A DNA stretch of 64,000 nucleotides from Acidovorax delafieldii (GCF_007993815.1 NZ_VJWE01000016.1:124001-188000); one strand, 5' to 3'; counted from the first letter of the stretch, positions 30,442 to 41,637 are shown. The notes: generated by a model not told the origin, from the sequence alone. Made by a program: numbers and translations.

Positions 30442-31926
30442 ATGAATCGCGAATTGTTGATGTTGGTTGAGGCCATTTCGCGCGAAAAGAACGTGGAGCG
30501 TGATGTGGTCTTGGGCGCCGTGGAGTCGGCCCTGGCCCAGGCTACCAAGAAGCTGTACCAGGGCGAGGTGGACATTCGCGTGTCCGTGGATCGCGACAGC
30601 GGCAACTACGAGACTTTCCGTCGCTGGCTGGTGGTGCCCGACGATGCGGGCCTGCAAAACCCCGAAGCCGAAGAGCTGCTGATGGATGCGAAGGATCGCA
30701 TCCCAGACATCGAAGTCGGCGAGTACATCGAAGAGGGTGTCGAGTCGGTGCCCATCGGTCGCATCGGCGCCATGGCTGCCAAGCAGGTCATCCTGCAGAA
30801 GATCCGCGACGCTGAGCGCGAAATGTTGCTCAACGACTTCATGTCGCGCGGCGAGAAGATCTTCACCGGCACCGTCAAGCGCATGGACAAGGGCGACATC
30901 ATTGTCGAGTCCGGCCGCGTGGAAGGCCGTCTGCGCCGCAGCGAAATGATCCCCAAGGAAAACCTGCGCAGCGGCGACCGCGTGCGGGCCATGATCATGG
31001 AAGTGGACCTGACGCTGCGCGGCGCTCCCATCATCCTGTCGCGTTCGGCGCCTGAGTTCATGATCGAACTCTTCCGCCAGGAAGTGCCCGAGATCGAGCA
31101 AGGCCTGCTGGAGATTAAATCCTGCGCCCGTGACCCCGGCTCGCGTGCCAAGATCGCCGTGCTGTCCCATGACAAGCGCGTGGACCCCATCGGCACCTGC
31201 GTCGGCGTGCGTGGCACCCGTGTGAACGCGGTGACCAACGAGCTTGCTGGCGAGCGCGTGGACATCGTGCTGTGGTCCGAAGACCCCGCACAGTTCGTGA
31301 TTGGCGCACTGGCTCCGGCCAACGTGTCCTCCATCGTGGTCGATGAAGAAAAGCACGCCATGGATGTGGTCGTGGACGAGGAAAACCTCGCCATCGCCAT
31401 CGGCCGTGGTGGTCAGAACGTGCGCCTGGCGTCCGACCTGACCGGCTGGAAGATCAACATCATGGACGCCGCTGAAAGCGCGCAAAAGCAGGCCAACGAG
31501 ACCGATACGGCCCGCAAGCTGTTCATGGAAAAGCTCGATGTGGACGAGGAAATCGCCGACATCCTGATCTCCGAAGGCTTCAACAGCCTCGAAGAAGTGG
31601 CCTACGTTCCCCTGCAGGAAATGCTGGAGATCGAAAGCTTCGATGAAGACACCGTCAACGAGCTGCGGGCCCGTGCCAAGGACGCGCTGCTCACCATGGA
31701 AATTGCCCGTGAGGAAAGCGTGGAAGAGGTCTCCCAGGACCTGCGCGACCTCGAAGGCCTCACCCCTGAGCTGATTGCCAAATTGGCCGAAGGCGGTGTG
31801 CACACACGTGACGACCTGGCCGATCTGGCCATTGATGAACTGACCGACCTGACCGGACAGTCTGAAGAGGAAGCCAAAGCCTTGATCATGAAGGCGCGCG
31901 AACACTGGTTCGCGGGGCAAGAGTAA
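30442..31926 (+). CDS. nusA: Transcription termination/antitermination factor NusA
   Basis: The 494-residue protein has the N-terminal RNA-polymerase-binding domain (about 1-130), an S1 domain (about 135-200, [20 protein letters not shown]), and two KH domains with the [10 protein letters not shown] and [13 protein letters not shown] loops. Two C-terminal helix-hairpin repeats follow (about 365-490). NusA modulates pausing, termination and antitermination. It may feed back on the terminator in its own operon leader. Confidence 0.97.
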   Translation: MNRELLMLVEAISREKNVERDVVLGAVESALAQATKKLYQGEVDIRVSVDRDSGNYETFRRWLVVPDDAGLQNPEAEELLMDAKDRIPDIEVGEYIEEGVESVPIGRIGAMAAKQVILQKIRDAEREMLLNDFMSRGEKIFTGTVKRMDKGDIIVESGRVEGRLRRSEMIPKENLRSGDRVRAMIMEVDLTLRGAPIILSRSAPEFMIELFRQEVPEIEQGLLEIKSCARDPGSRAKIAVLSHDKRVDPIGTCVGVRGTRVNAVTNELAGERVDIVLWSEDPAQFVIGALAPANVSSIVVDEEKHAMDVVVDEENLAIAIGRGGQNVRLASDLTGWKINIMDAAESAQKQANETDTARKLFMEKLDVDEEIADILISEGFNSLEEVAYVPLQEMLEIESFDEDTVNELRARAKDALLTMEIAREESVEEVSQDLRDLEGLTPELIAKLAEGGVHTRDDLADLAIDELTDLTGQSEEEAKALIMKAREHWFAGQE

Positions 31927-31950
31927 AGGTCAGGGAGGCACGAACCACAT

Positions 31951-34824
31951 ATGTCCAGTAACACTGTCGCCGAGTTCGCTACCGAACTCAAAAAATCGCC
32001 TGAAACCCTGCTCGACCAGCTCAAGGCTGCCGGCGTGGGCAAGGCTGCTCCCTCTGACGCGTTGACCGAGTCGGACAAGCAAAAGCTGCTTGCTTACCTG
32101 CAGGCCAGCCACGGCACGGCCTCGGCCGATCGCAAGAAGATCACGCTGGTCAAGAAGTCCACCAGCGAAATCAAGCAGGCGGACGCTACGGGCAAGGCCC
32201 GTACCATCCAGGTGGAAGTGCGCAAGAAGCGCACGTTCATTCAGCGCGACGAAGGTGCAGAGGCTGCTGCAGAGTCGCACGCCCCCGCTGCGGTGGAAGA
32301 ACCCGCGGTGTCGAGTGAAGACCTTGAGCTGTCCCGCCGCGAGGAAGAAGCCCGCCGCCAGGCCGAGCTGATCCGCCGCCAGGAGGCGGAATTGGCCGAA
32401 AAACGTGCCGAGCGCGAAGCCCGCGAAAAGCGCGAGCGCGAAGCCGAAGAGCGTGCTGCCGCCTACGCTGCTCAGGAAGCCGAGAAGAAGGCCCAGGCTT
32501 CTGCCGTCAAGCAGGAAGCCACCCGCGAGCAGGCTGCCGAAGCCGCTGCGCGCACGGCAGCACAGAACGAAGCCCGCGAAAAGGCTGCTGCCGAATCCAA
32601 GGCCCGCTCTGACGAAGAAGCCGCCCGTGCGGCCGACCTGGATGCACGTCGCCGCAAGGCCGAGGCAGAAGCTGCGGCCATTCGCTCCATGATGGCCACG
32701 CCCAAGAAGGCGGTCATGGTCGCCAAGAAGCCCGAGGAACCCAAGCCAGTGGCCAAGCCTGCTGCCGTGGGCGACGCCAAGAAGGGCACGCTGCACAAGC
32801 CGGCAGTTGGTACTGGCGTGGCGCGCGCCGGTGCTCCCGCTGCTGCTGGAGCGGGCGCGGGTGCGCCTGGTGCTGGCAAGGAAGTGAAGTCAGCCAAGCT
32901 GTCCTCCAGCTGGGCCAATGACACGGCCAAGAAAAAAGAAATCAAGACCCGCGGCGACAGCAGCGGTGGTGTCGGTCGCAACAACTGGCGTGGTGGCCCG
33001 CGTGGCCGCCGTGGCGACAACCGCGACCACCGTGATGATCACCAGCAGGCCGCACCGGTCGAAGCACGCATCATCGAAGTGCATGTGCCCGAGACCATTA
33101 CCGTGGCTGAACTGGCGCACAAGATGTCCATCAAGGCCAACGAGGTCATCAAGGCGCTGATGAAGATGGGCCAGATGGTCACCATCAACCAGCCGCTGGA
33201 CCAGGACACGGCCATGATTGTGGTGGAAGAGCTGGGCCACAAGGCCGTCGTGGCTGCGCTGGACGACCCGGAAGCCTTTACCGACGAAGATGCAGGCCAG
33301 CAAAACGCAGAACTGCTGCCGCGCGCTCCGGTCGTGACCGTGATGGGTCACGTGGACCATGGCAAGACCTCGCTGCTGGATTACATCCGCCGCGCCAAGG
33401 TGGCTGCGGGTGAAGCCGGTGGCATTACCCAGCACATCGGTGCCTACCACGTGGAAACGCCACGCGGCATGGTGTCGTTCCTCGATACCCCGGGTCACGA
33501 GGCTTTCACGGCCATGCGTGCCCGTGGTGCCCAGGCCACCGACATCGTGATTCTGGTGGTGGCCGCCGACGACGGCGTCATGCCCCAGACCAAGGAAGCC
33601 ATCAAGCACGCCAAGGCGGCGGGTGTTCCGATCGTGGTGGCCATCACCAAGGCTGACAAGCCTGATGCCAACCCCGACCGCGTCAAGCAGGAGCTGGTGG
33701 TCGAAGAGGTGGTGCCTGAAGAATACGGTGGCGATTCGCCGTTTGTGCCCGTGTCCTCCAAGACCGGCATGGGCATCGACACCCTGCTGGAGCAAGTGCT
33801 GCTGCAGGCCGAAGTGCTGGAACTCAAGGCGCCGGTGGATTCGCTGGCCAAGGGTCTCGTGATCGAAGCCCAGCTGGACAAGGGCCGCGGCCCTGTGGCC
33901 ACGGTGCTGGTGCAGTCCGGTACGCTGAAGGTGGGCGATGTGGTGCTGGCTGGCCAGACCTATGGCCGCGTGCGCGCCATGCTGGACGAAAACGGCAAGG
34001 TCGCCAAGACGGCTGGTCCATCGATTCCTGTCGAAATCCAGGGTCTGACGGAAGTGCCGCAGGCGGGTGACGAATTCATGGTGTTGACGGACGAGCGCCG
34101 TGCCCGTGAGATCGCGACGTACCGTGCAGGCAAGTTCCGCAACACCAAGCTGGCCAAGCAGCAAGCCGCCAAGCTGGAAAACATGTTCGCCGACATGACG
34201 GCGGGTGAGGTCAAGACCCTGCCCATCATCGTCAAGGCCGACGTGCAAGGCTCGCAGGAAGCGCTGGCCCAGTCGCTGCTCAAGCTCTCCACCGACGAGG
34301 TCAAGGTGCAACTGGTGTACGCCGCTGTGGGCGCCATCAGCGAGTCCGACATCAACCTGGCGATCGCCTCCAAGGCCATTGTGATCGGCTTCAACGTGCG
34401 TGCCGATGCCGGTGCGCGCAAGCTGGCCGAAGGCAATGGCGTGGACCTGCATTACTACAGCATCATTTACGACGCTGTGGACGAGTTGCGTGTGGCGATG
34501 TCCGGCATGCTGGCTCCCGAGCAGCGCGAAGAAGTCATTGGTACGGCCGAGATCCGCACCGTGTTCGTGGCCTCCAAGATCGGTACTGTGGCGGGTTCGT
34601 ACATCACGTCCGGCATGGTCCATCGCAACGCCAAGTTCCGTCTGCTGCGCGACAACGTGGTGGTCTACACCGGCGAAGTCGACTCGATCAAGCGCCTCAA
34701 GGACGATGTCAAGGATGTCAAGGAAGGCTTTGAGTGCGGTATCAAGCTCAAGAACTACAACGACATCAAGGAAGGCGATCAACTCGAGTTCTTTGACATC
34801 AAGGAAATCGCCCGGACGCTGTAA
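31951..34824 (+). CDS. infB: Translation initiation factor IF-2
   Basis: The 957-residue protein starts with the small IF2_N domain (about 1-60), then a long charged Ala/Glu/Arg-rich coiled region, a Gly/Arg patch and a second IF2_N domain. The GTPase domain has G1 GHVDHGKTS near 466, G3 DTPGHE near 511 and G4 TKAD near 566 (TKAD in place of the common NKxD), followed by domains II-IV. It places initiator tRNA on the 30S subunit. Confidence 0.98.
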   Translation: MSSNTVAEFATELKKSPETLLDQLKAAGVGKAAPSDALTESDKQKLLAYLQASHGTASADRKKITLVKKSTSEIKQADATGKARTIQVEVRKKRTFIQRDEGAEAAAESHAPAAVEEPAVSSEDLELSRREEEARRQAELIRRQEAELAEKRAEREAREKREREAEERAAAYAAQEAEKKAQASAVKQEATREQAAEAAARTAAQNEAREKAAAESKARSDEEAARAADLDARRRKAEAEAAAIRSMMATPKKAVMVAKKPEEPKPVAKPAAVGDAKKGTLHKPAVGTGVARAGAPAAAGAGAGAPGAGKEVKSAKLSSSWANDTAKKKEIKTRGDSSGGVGRNNWRGGPRGRRGDNRDHRDDHQQAAPVEARIIEVHVPETITVAELAHKMSIKANEVIKALMKMGQMVTINQPLDQDTAMIVVEELGHKAVVAALDDPEAFTDEDAGQQNAELLPRAPVVTVMGHVDHGKTSLLDYIRRAKVAAGEAGGITQHIGAYHVETPRGMVSFLDTPGHEAFTAMRARGAQATDIVILVVAADDGVMPQTKEAIKHAKAAGVPIVVAITKADKPDANPDRVKQELVVEEVVPEEYGGDSPFVPVSSKTGMGIDTLLEQVLLQAEVLELKAPVDSLAKGLVIEAQLDKGRGPVATVLVQSGTLKVGDVVLAGQTYGRVRAMLDENGKVAKTAGPSIPVEIQGLTEVPQAGDEFMVLTDERRAREIATYRAGKFRNTKLAKQQAAKLENMFADMTAGEVKTLPIIVKADVQGSQEALAQSLLKLSTDEVKVQLVYAAVGAISESDINLAIASKAIVIGFNVRADAGARKLAEGNGVDLHYYSIIYDAVDELRVAMSGMLAPEQREEVIGTAEIRTVFVASKIGTVAGSYITSGMVHRNAKFRLLRDNVVVYTGEVDSIKRLKDDVKDVKEGFECGIKLKNYNDIKEGDQLEFFDIKEIARTL

Positions 34825-34842
34825 AGCCTCGGTGACGACGAT

Positions 34843-35214
34843 ATGGCTGCGAAGAAATCTTCCACCCCCAACCGCGCCTTCAAGGTGGCCGACCAGATCC
34901 AGCGTGATCTGACGGAGCTGATCGCGCGCGAGTTGAAAGACCCGCGCGTGGGCATGGTGACGCTGCAGGGCGTGGAGGTGACTCCCGACTACGCCCATGC
35001 CAAGGTGTTCTTCAGCCTGTTGACGGGCGACCCTATGGAAACGCAGGCGGCGCTCAACCAGGCGGCTGGATTCCTGCGCAATGGCTTGTTCAAGCGCCTG
35101 CACATCCACACCGTGCCTACGCTGCACTTCGTGTTCGACCGCACCTCTGAGCGTGCGGCCGACATGAACGCCTTGATCGCCAAGGCGGTGTCTTCGCGCG
35201 CCAAAGAGGATTAG
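34843..35214 (+). CDS. rbfA: 30S ribosome-binding factor RbfA
   Basis: The 123-residue protein has the KH-like RbfA fold: [20 protein letters not shown] (about 12-31), [20 protein letters not shown] and the C-terminal [19 protein letters not shown]. RbfA acts late in 30S maturation. It is 18 bases from infB and 3 bases from truB. Confidence 0.96.
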   Translation: MAAKKSSTPNRAFKVADQIQRDLTELIARELKDPRVGMVTLQGVEVTPDYAHAKVFFSLLTGDPMETQAALNQAAGFLRNGLFKRLHIHTVPTLHFVFDRTSERAADMNALIAKAVSSRAKED

Positions 35215-35217
35215 TCC

Positions 35218-36219
35218 ATGCACGCGCCACGCACCAGGGTGCAGCGGCGCCCTGTGCATGGGGTGTTGCTGCTCGACAAACCGCTCGGCCTTTCGAGCAA
35301 TGACGCCTTGCAAAAGGCGAAATGGCTGCTGCGCGCCGAGAAAGCGGGCCATACGGGCACGCTGGATCCGCTCGCCACGGGCGTGTTGCCGCTGTGTTTC
35401 GGCGCCGCCACCAAGTTCAGCCAGCTGCAGCTGGATGCCGCCAAGACCTACGAGGCGATTGCGCTGCTCGGGGCCACCACGACCACCGGCGATGCCGAGG
35501 GGGACGTGGTGCAACGCTGCGATGTAGATGCTGCCCAACTCACGCCAGAGCGCCTGGCGGCTGTTCAGCAACAGTTCACGGGTCCCATCCGCCAGGTGCC
35601 GCCGATGCACAGCGCGCTCAAGAAGGACGGCAAGGCGCTGTACGAATATGCACGCGCCGGTGTCACGGTGGAGCGCGAAGCACGGGACGTGATCATTCAT
35701 GCCCTCAAGCTGACGCTGGTGCAGACAGATCAAGCGCAGATAGCTATTAAAATGATAGTGACCTGCAGCAAAGGCACCTACATCCGTACGTTGGGTGAAG
35801 ACATTGGCGCGGCATTGGGCTGCGGGGCTCACCTGACCTTCTTGCGCCGCATCGACACGGGGGGCATTGGTGTGGAGCGCTGTGTCACGCTGGCCCAGCT
35901 GGAGGCCATGCCCGAGGCAGAACGCCTGGCCAGTCTGGAAGCGCCCGAGTCACTGCTGGCACAACACATGCGTGTCACGCTGGACGGTGAGAATGCAGCC
36001 CGATTCCTGTCGGGCGTGCGTCGCCGTGGCAACTGGCCCGATGCCAGTGCCGTGGCGGTGTTTGGCGAGAATCCCCCGGCGCTGCTGGGGGTGGGCCACA
36101 TCGTGGGCGGGGAGCTGGTGCCGGACAGGCTCCTGAGTCCGCTAGAAATTCAACAAATTTTGGAAAGCACGCCGCATTCCGCGTCCATGGCGCACAGCGG
36201 CATATTGGAAAAACTATGA
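35218..36219 (+). CDS. truB: tRNA pseudouridine(55) synthase TruB
   Basis: The 333-residue protein makes pseudouridine 55 in the T-loop of tRNAs. The catalytic Asp50 lies in [16 protein letters not shown], and [15 protein letters not shown] and [13 protein letters not shown] are conserved blocks. Just before CSKGTY the protein reads [10 protein letters not shown], a stretch encoded by DNA like the dispersed repeat (35729-35766) and about four residues longer than in E. coli TruB as I recall it. The stop overlaps the typA start (ATGA). Confidence 0.96.
   Translation: MHAPRTRVQRRPVHGVLLLDKPLGLSSNDALQKAKWLLRAEKAGHTGTLDPLATGVLPLCFGAATKFSQLQLDAAKTYEAIALLGATTTTGDAEGDVVQRCDVDAAQLTPERLAAVQQQFTGPIRQVPPMHSALKKDGKALYEYARAGVTVEREARDVIIHALKLTLVQTDQAQIAIKMIVTCSKGTYIRTLGEDIGAALGCGAHLTFLRRIDTGGIGVERCVTLAQLEAMPEAERLASLEAPESLLAQHMRVTLDGENAARFLSGVRRRGNWPDASAVAVFGENPPALLGVGHIVGGELVPDRLLSPLEIQQILESTPHSASMAHSGILEKL
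35729..35766 (-). repeat. Partial dispersed repeat inside truB
   Basis: On the minus strand it reads CTATCATTTTAATAGCTATC, the first hairpin of the family; the second hairpin is only suggested by TGCGC. It keeps the truB frame open. Confidence 0.5.
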
Positions 36220-38039
36220 CTAAACAAATCCGCAATATCGCCATCATTGCCCACGTTGACCATGGCAAAACCACCATGGTGGACCAGCTGCTGCGCCAGT
36301 CCGGCACCTTCGCCGACCACGAAAAGGTCGTCGATACCGTGATGGACAACAACGCGATCGAAAAGGAACGCGGCATCACCATCCTGGCCAAGAACTGCGC
36401 CGTGAGCTGGAAGGGCACGCACATCAACATCGTGGACACCCCCGGCCACGCGGACTTCGGTGGCGAAGTGGAACGTGCGCTGTCCATGGTGGACAGCGTG
36501 GTGCTGCTGATCGATGCGCAAGAAGGCCCCATGCCCCAGACGCGTTTCGTGACCAAGAAGGCCCTGGCGCTGGGCCTGCGCCCCATCCTGGTGGTGAACA
36601 AGGTGGACAAGCCCGGTGCCAACCCCGACAAGGTGGTGAACGCCGCGTTCGACCTGTTCGACAAGCTCGGTGCTACCGATGAACAGCTCGACTTCCCCGT
36701 GGTGTACGCCTCGGGCATCAACGGCTGGTCGTCGCTGGAAGAAGGCGCGCCCGGTGAGCAGTGGGGCCCCGACATGTCGGCCCTGTTCGACACCATCCTC
36801 TCGCACGTTCCGCCCAACACGGGCGATGCCAATGCGCCGCTGCAGCTGCAGATCTCTGCGCTGGACTTCTCCAGCTTCGTGGGCCGCATCGGCGTGGGTC
36901 GCATCAGCCAGGGTACCCTGAAGCCCATGCAGGACGTGATCGTCATGGAAGGCCCTGATGGCAAGGCCGTGAAGGGCCGTGTGAACCAGGTGCTGACATT
37001 CCAGGGCCTCGATCGCATGCAGACCCCCTTGGCGGGCCCTGGCGACATCGTGCTGATCAACGGCATTGAAGACATCGGTATCGGCGTGACCGTGACCGAC
37101 CCCGCCAACCCCGCGCCGCTGCCCATGCTGAAGGTGGATGAGCCCACGCTGACCATGAACTTCTGCGTGAACACCAGCCCGCTGGCTGGCCGCGAAGGCA
37201 AGTTCGTGACCAGCCGCCAGATCTGGGACCGCCTGCAAAAGGAACTGCAGCACAACGTGGCCCTGCGTGTGAACGAAACCGACGAAGAAGGCATCTTCGA
37301 AGTGATGGGCCGTGGTGAACTGCACCTGACCATCCTCTTGGAAAACATGCGCCGCGAAGGTTACGAGCTGGCCGTGTCCAAGCCCCGCGTGGTGTTCAAG
37401 GACATCGACGGTGTCAAGCACGAGCCTATCGAGCTGGTGACGGCCGACATCGAAGAAGGCCACCAGGGCGGCGTGATGCAGGCCCTGGGCGAGCGCAAGG
37501 GCGAGCTGGTGAACATGGAGTCCGACGGCCGTGGCCGCGTTCGCCTGGAGTACCGCATCCCGGCCCGTGGCCTGATCGGTTTCACCAACGAATTCCTGAA
37601 CCTGACGCGCGGCTCCGGCCTCATCAGCAACATCTTCGACAGCTACGAGCCGCACAAGGGCGACATCGGCGGCCGCAAGAACGGCGTGCTGATCTCCATG
37701 GACGACGGTGAAATCTTCACCTACGCGCTGGGCAAGCTGGACGACCGTGGTCGCATGTTCGTGAAGGCCAACGACCCTGTGTATGAAGGCATGATCGTCG
37801 GCATCCACAGCCGTGATAACGACCTGGTGGTCAACGCCACACGTACCAAGCAGCTGACCAACTTCCGCGTGTCCGGCAAGGAAGACGCGATCAAGATCAC
37901 GCCCCCGATCGACCTCACGCTCGAATACGGCGTGGAGTTCATCGAGGACGACGAACTGGTCGAAATCACGCCCAAGTCCGTGCGCCTGCGCAAGCGCTAT
38001 CTGACCGAAAACGAGCGCAAGCGCGCCTCCCGTTCTTGA
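36216..38039 (+). CDS. typA: Ribosome-associated GTPase TypA/BipA
   Basis: The 607-residue translational GTPase has G1 AHVDHGKTT (residues 12-20), G2 EKERGITI, G3 [12 protein letters not shown]4 [11 protein letters not shown]-like domains III and V, and the TypA-specific C terminus ending [15 protein letters not shown]. It assists 50S assembly and growth at low temperature or under stress. It overlaps truB by 4 bases and ends the long operon just before a strong terminator. Confidence 0.97.
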   Translation: MTKQIRNIAIIAHVDHGKTTMVDQLLRQSGTFADHEKVVDTVMDNNAIEKERGITILAKNCAVSWKGTHINIVDTPGHADFGGEVERALSMVDSVVLLIDAQEGPMPQTRFVTKKALALGLRPILVVNKVDKPGANPDKVVNAAFDLFDKLGATDEQLDFPVVYASGINGWSSLEEGAPGEQWGPDMSALFDTILSHVPPNTGDANAPLQLQISALDFSSFVGRIGVGRISQGTLKPMQDVIVMEGPDGKAVKGRVNQVLTFQGLDRMQTPLAGPGDIVLINGIEDIGIGVTVTDPANPAPLPMLKVDEPTLTMNFCVNTSPLAGREGKFVTSRQIWDRLQKELQHNVALRVNETDEEGIFEVMGRGELHLTILLENMRREGYELAVSKPRVVFKDIDGVKHEPIELVTADIEEGHQGGVMQALGERKGELVNMESDGRGRVRLEYRIPARGLIGFTNEFLNLTRGSGLISNIFDSYEPHKGDIGGRKNGVLISMDDGEIFTYALGKLDDRGRMFVKANDPVYEGMIVGIHSRDNDLVVNATRTKQLTNFRVSGKEDAIKITPPIDLTLEYGVEFIEDDELVEITPKSVRLRKRYLTENERKRASRS

Positions 38040-38060
38040 TAAGCTCAGCGTTTCCGAAAG

Positions 38061-38087
38061 GGCCACTGCCACGCAGTGGCCTTTTTT
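38061..38087 (+). terminator. Intrinsic terminator of the rimP-typA operon
   Basis: GGCCACTGC (38061-38069) and GCAGTGGCC (38073-38081) with loop CAC are followed by six T residues, 21 bases after the typA stop. Confidence 0.92.
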
Positions 38088-38109
38088 CCGTCTGAACCCT
38101 GCACAAACC

Positions 38110-38985
38110 ATGTTGAAACTCACCCATACCCGGGCGGTGCTGCTGATGGTGGCGGTAACCCTGATGTGGTCCATCGCCGGCGTGGTCACGCGCCACCTGG
38201 AGCATGCGGCAAGTTTTGAAGTGACCTTCTGGCGCAGCTTTTTCACGTTGCTGTCGCTGCTGGTCATCTTGCCCGCGCTGCAGGGCAGGGCGGTGTTTGC
38301 CTCCATGCGCCACAGTGGCCGTGCGTTGTGGATCTCTGGCGTGTGCTGGAGCGTGATGTTCACGGCGTTCATGGTGGCGCTGGTTCTCATGCCGGTGGCC
38401 AACGTGCTGGTCACGATGGCCGTGGGGCCGCTGCTTACAGCGCTGTTTGCAAGGGTGTTCATCGGCCATCACATCGCCCCGCGCACCTGGGCTGCGATTG
38501 CCGTGGCGGGGCTGGGTATTGCGTGGATGTATGGTTCGCAGATGGCGGGCCTCCCTCTGGCGGGAACGCTGGTGGCGCTGTGTGTGCCTGTGGCCGCAGC
38601 CATCAACTGGACGGTGGTACAACATTCGCAGCGCCATGGCCATGCGGTGGACCTGGTGCCTGCGGTATTGGTCGGCGCAGTGATTTCGGTGGTGGCCACG
38701 CTGCCACTGGCGCTGCCTTTTCAGGCGTCGGCCCACGACCTGGGCCTGCTGGCCTTGCTGGGCGTGGTGCAATTGGCCATCCCTTGTGTGCTGGCCGTGC
38801 GCTGCGGGCGTGTGCTCAAGGCGCCCGAGATGGCGCTACTGGGCTTGCTGGAAGTGATCTTTGGCATCTTGCTGGCATGGCTGGGCGCGGGCGAAAAGCC
38901 TGGCACGGCGGTGCTGACGGGGGGCGCACTGGTGATTGGTGCGCTGGTTTTCAATGAACTGTTGGGTTGGAAGGAGCAAAAATGA
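38110..38985 (+). CDS. EamA-family (DMT superfamily) transporter
   Basis: The 291-residue integral membrane protein has about ten predicted helices in two EamA repeats (first repeat VTLMWSIAGVVTRHLEHAAS with FEVTFWRSFF, second starting near residue 155 at AAINWTVVQ). DMT proteins export amino acids, metabolites or drugs; the substrate is unknown. Its stop overlaps the start of the hydrolase gene (ATGA at 38982-38985), so they are translationally coupled. Confidence 0.92.
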   Translation: MLKLTHTRAVLLMVAVTLMWSIAGVVTRHLEHAASFEVTFWRSFFTLLSLLVILPALQGRAVFASMRHSGRALWISGVCWSVMFTAFMVALVLMPVANVLVTMAVGPLLTALFARVFIGHHIAPRTWAAIAVAGLGIAWMYGSQMAGLPLAGTLVALCVPVAAAINWTVVQHSQRHGHAVDLVPAVLVGAVISVVATLPLALPFQASAHDLGLLALLGVVQLAIPCVLAVRCGRVLKAPEMALLGLLEVIFGILLAWLGAGEKPGTAVLTGGALVIGALVFNELLGWKEQK

Positions 38986-40076
38986 CGGAGACGGTCGTGT
39001 CTGAAGTATTGAGCGAAGTGCGTGGCCAGGTGGGCTTCATTACCCTGAACCGCCCGCGTGCGCTCAATGCCTTGTCGCTGGGTATGGTGCGTGACCTGAT
39101 GGGCATCCTGCTGGCATGGCAGAACGATGCGCGGGTGCTGGCCGTGGCCATCCGTGGCAGCAACAAGGAAGGCCCGTTTGGTGCTTTCTGCGCAGGCGGC
39201 GATATCCGCTTTCTGCACCAGGCGGGTAGCCAGGGCAACCCGCTGATCGAGGACTTCTTCACCGAGGAATACGCGCTCAACCACCTGATCCACAACTACG
39301 CCAAGCCCTACATCGCCTTCATGGATGGCATCGTGATGGGGGGCGGCATGGGCATCAGCCAGGGCGCCGCCCTGCGCGTAGTAACCGAGCGCACCAAGAT
39401 GGCCATGCCCGAGACGGCGATTGGCCTGTTCCCGGACGTGGGCGGGGGTTACTTCCTGAGCCGCTGCCCGGGCCGCGTGGGCGAGTGGCTGGCACTGACC
39501 GGCGACACCATCGGCGCGGGAGATGCCATTGCCTACCAGCTGGCCGATGGCTGCCTGCCGTCAGACCGGCAGGCCGCGGTGTGGGATGCTCTGGCCACTC
39601 AAAGCTTTGCAGATGGCGCGGCCATCAAGGCCTATGTTGCTTCTCAATTTGTAGCATCTCAGGCAAGCGATACTAGCGCTCTGGCCGATATTGACCAATA
39701 TTTTGCGCTGCCGACCGTCGGCGAGATCGTGGGGGCACTCGAGGCCGCCGACAGCGACTGGGCACGCACCACGGCCGTCACGCTGCGCAAGCGTTCGCCA
39801 CTGATGCTGCATGTGGTGCTGGAGCAGATTCGCCGCGCCCGTGCGATGGGCCTGGCCGACGACCTGCGCATGGAGCGCGATATGGTGCGCCACTGCTTTT
39901 TCCTGCGCCCAGGACAGAGTGAGACCGTGGAAGGCATCCGTGCCCTGGCCGTGGACAAGGACCATGCGCCTCAGTGGAATCCAGGCCGCATTGAAGATGT
40001 GACGCCGGAGATGGTGGCACCGTTCTTTGCCAGCCCCTGGCCCGCACACGCCCATCCGCTGGCCCATTTGTCCTGA
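38982..40076 (+). CDS. Enoyl-CoA hydratase/isomerase family, 3-hydroxyisobutyryl-CoA hydrolase-like
   Basis: The 364-residue crotonase-fold protein matches the HIBCH-type group. FCAGGDIR (about 69-76) and DGIVMGGGMGIS (about 115-126) form the oxyanion hole, and MPETAIGLFPDVGGGYFLSR (about 141-160) holds catalytic acidic residues. Such enzymes hydrolyse 3-hydroxyisobutyryl-CoA in valine breakdown or act on related acyl-CoAs. Residues about 216-240 (VASQFVASQASDTSALADI) are encoded by a dispersed repeat inserted in frame (39629-39700). ATG 38982 follows GGAAGGAG. Confidence 0.88.
   Translation: MTETVVSEVLSEVRGQVGFITLNRPRALNALSLGMVRDLMGILLAWQNDARVLAVAIRGSNKEGPFGAFCAGGDIRFLHQAGSQGNPLIEDFFTEEYALNHLIHNYAKPYIAFMDGIVMGGGMGISQGAALRVVTERTKMAMPETAIGLFPDVGGGYFLSRCPGRVGEWLALTGDTIGAGDAIAYQLADGCLPSDRQAAVWDALATQSFADGAAIKAYVASQFVASQASDTSALADIDQYFALPTVGEIVGALEAADSDWARTTAVTLRKRSPLMLHVVLEQIRRARAMGLADDLRMERDMVRHCFFLRPGQSETVEGIRALAVDKDHAPQWNPGRIEDVTPEMVAPFFASPWPAHAHPLAHLS
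39629..39700 (+). repeat. Dispersed two-hairpin repeat, copy inside the HIBCH-like gene
   Basis: It reads TTGCTTCTCAATTTGTAGCA.., GATACTAGCGCTCTGGCCGA, then TATTGACC, the block order of the family with substitutions. The reading frame of the host gene is intact through it. Confidence 0.6.
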
Positions 40077-40116
40077 CCGCATACGGACATGGTTGGGCCG
40101 GGCCCCCGGCGGCGCG

Positions 40117-41022
40117 TCAGGGGTTCAGCTGCTGATAAACCGCTGTGGCCAGGCTCAATAACTCGGGGCGCGACAACTGTCCGCTCAGGGCGTAGCCAAA
40201 GCCGGCATCCGTCCAGTAAAAGCCCGGCACCGGGCCTTCGCGTGTGAACTGGAACGCGGTGGTGGGTGCTGCCGCCGGTGCTTCCGTGCGCGCTTTGGTG
40301 CCGCCCTGGTTGTCACTGGCAGGGCGGGGCGGGGTGGGAGCGAGAGCGCCCAGGTACAGCGTGATTCGCTGGCCTGCGCTGTTCTGGTACATGAACTGCG
40401 CGCGCACTCCGGTATCGCCGGGCAACAACCGGCCTCCCACCAGTTCATAGCCCTGGGCGCCCAGCACAGGGACTTTCAGCGGTCGGTCCAGCCGTTTGGA
40501 CAGCCATTGCACCAGGTGGTCTTGCTGGGCAGCCGTGACCTCTACGGGGTGACGCACTTCGGGTTGGTACACCGCATGGGCCACCGAGGCCTGCTGCGCG
40601 AAGCGCTGTGCGGGTTCGGCTGCCACCAGCGTGGCTCCTTGGCCAGTCGCCAGCTTTTTGCCGGGTAGCCCTGCGGGCCACTGGCTGCGGCCCGTCCAGC
40701 CCAGCACAAAGGCCAGCAGGACCGATGCAGCCATGCCACCCCAACGCCACCACTGCGCCTGTTGCTCCCTGCGGTCTGTGGCGCGCAATGCTGCGGCCAG
40801 CAAGGCATCGGGAACGGGGGCGTGGAGAAGGTCCTGGTGCAGGTCGTGCAGCCGCTGCCGCTGCGCCTGCCAGTGGGCCAGTGTGGCCTGTGCCTCCTCA
40901 TCGTCCCGCAGTTGCTCGCGCAGCGCCTGTGCCTGGGCGGGCGGCAACTGGCCGTCCACAAGGGCATGCCAGGCGCTGCTCTCTTCTGCGCGTGCTGGGG
41001 GGGCTGGGTGTGTCGGGTCCAT
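40117..41022 (-). CDS. Anti-sigma factor, transmembrane
   Basis: The 301-residue protein has a cytoplasmic N terminus (HALVDGQLPPAQAQALREQL), one transmembrane helix (about 92-113, WWRWGGMAASVLLAFVLGW) and a periplasmic domain. The layout is that of RsiW/ChrR-like anti-sigma factors encoded next to their ECF sigma. The His-x3-Cys-x2-Cys zinc motif of many anti-sigma domains is absent. It follows the sigma gene by 23 bases in the same direction. Confidence 0.85.
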   Translation of the reverse strand: MDPTHPAPPARAEESSAWHALVDGQLPPAQAQALREQLRDDEEAQATLAHWQAQRQRLHDLHQDLLHAPVPDALLAAALRATDRREQQAQWWRWGGMAASVLLAFVLGWTGRSQWPAGLPGKKLATGQGATLVAAEPAQRFAQQASVAHAVYQPEVRHPVEVTAAQQDHLVQWLSKRLDRPLKVPVLGAQGYELVGGRLLPGDTGVRAQFMYQNSAGQRITLYLGALAPTPPRPASDNQGGTKARTEAPAAAPTTAFQFTREGPVPGFYWTDAGFGYALSGQLSRPELLSLATAVYQQLNP

Positions 41023-41045
41023 GGTGGGTGATCGGGTCGGGGTGG

Positions 41046-41603
41046 CTATTTGAGGCGGCGCAGTGCAGGCGTCGTGCCTGCGGCGGCGGCTGCGCCCGCC
41101 TGGGCGGCCGGTACAGCCGGTGCGGTGCCTGATGTGGGTTCCCGGTCCATCAGCACTCGCAGGCGCATGCGGGCCCGCGACAGGCGTGACATGACGGTAC
41201 CCACCGGAATGCTCAGGATGCGCGCGGTGTCTTCGTAGCTCATGTCCTCCATCGCCACCAGCAGCAGCACGGCCCGCTGGTCGGCGGGCAGGCGCTGCAG
41301 GCAGCGCTCCAGGTCCAGGGCGTCATCCGAGGGCGCACGGGCGCCTTGCAGCTGGTCTTGAACCTCATCGATGTCCAGAGGGGGCAGCGCGGGCAACGCG
41401 CGGCGTTGGTTGAGATACAGGTTGTGCATCAGGGTGAACAACCATGCGCGCAGGTCGCTGCCGGTGCGCCACAGCAGCCATTTGCTGCAGGCCCGCTCCA
41501 GCGTGTCCTGCACGAGGTCATCAGCCGCCCAGGCATCACCCGTCAGCACCCGCGCGTAGCGGCGCAGGCCCGGCAGCTGTTCGATGACCTGGGAGCGATT
41601 CAT
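41046..41603 (-). CDS. ECF-type RNA polymerase sigma factor
   Basis: The 185-residue protein has sigma region 2 (about 10-75, GDAWAADDLVQDTLERACSK) and region 4 (about 108-160, LPADQRAVLLLVAMEDMSYE with GTVMSRLSRARMRLR as recognition helix). The last 30 residues are Ala/Pro-rich. The partner anti-sigma gene follows, and a lipoprotein gene lies 34 bases upstream on the same strand, so the three probably form one stress-responsive unit. The inducing signal is unknown. Confidence 0.93.
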   Translation of the reverse strand: MNRSQVIEQLPGLRRYARVLTGDAWAADDLVQDTLERACSKWLLWRTGSDLRAWLFTLMHNLYLNQRRALPALPPLDIDEVQDQLQGARAPSDDALDLERCLQRLPADQRAVLLLVAMEDMSYEDTARILSIPVGTVMSRLSRARMRLRVLMDREPTSGTAPAVPAAQAGAAAAAGTTPALRRLK

Positions 41604-41637
41604 GCTGTGCGGGGCCTGTGTTGCGCTGTGCGGGCGC

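Noticed and set aside
29536..31920. Long minus-strand open frame opposite rimP-nusA
   Set aside because: Mirror frame of rimP and nusA, with no domain pattern of its own.
32890..35832. Long minus-strand open frame (980 codons) opposite infB-truB
   Set aside because: It is the antisense shadow of strongly conserved genes; high GC at third positions keeps the opposite frame open, and the translation is low-complexity His/Leu/Gly/Val-rich without family features.
36150..38462. Long minus-strand open frame opposite typA
   Set aside because: Mirror frame of typA and the start of the EamA gene; composition typical of antisense translation.
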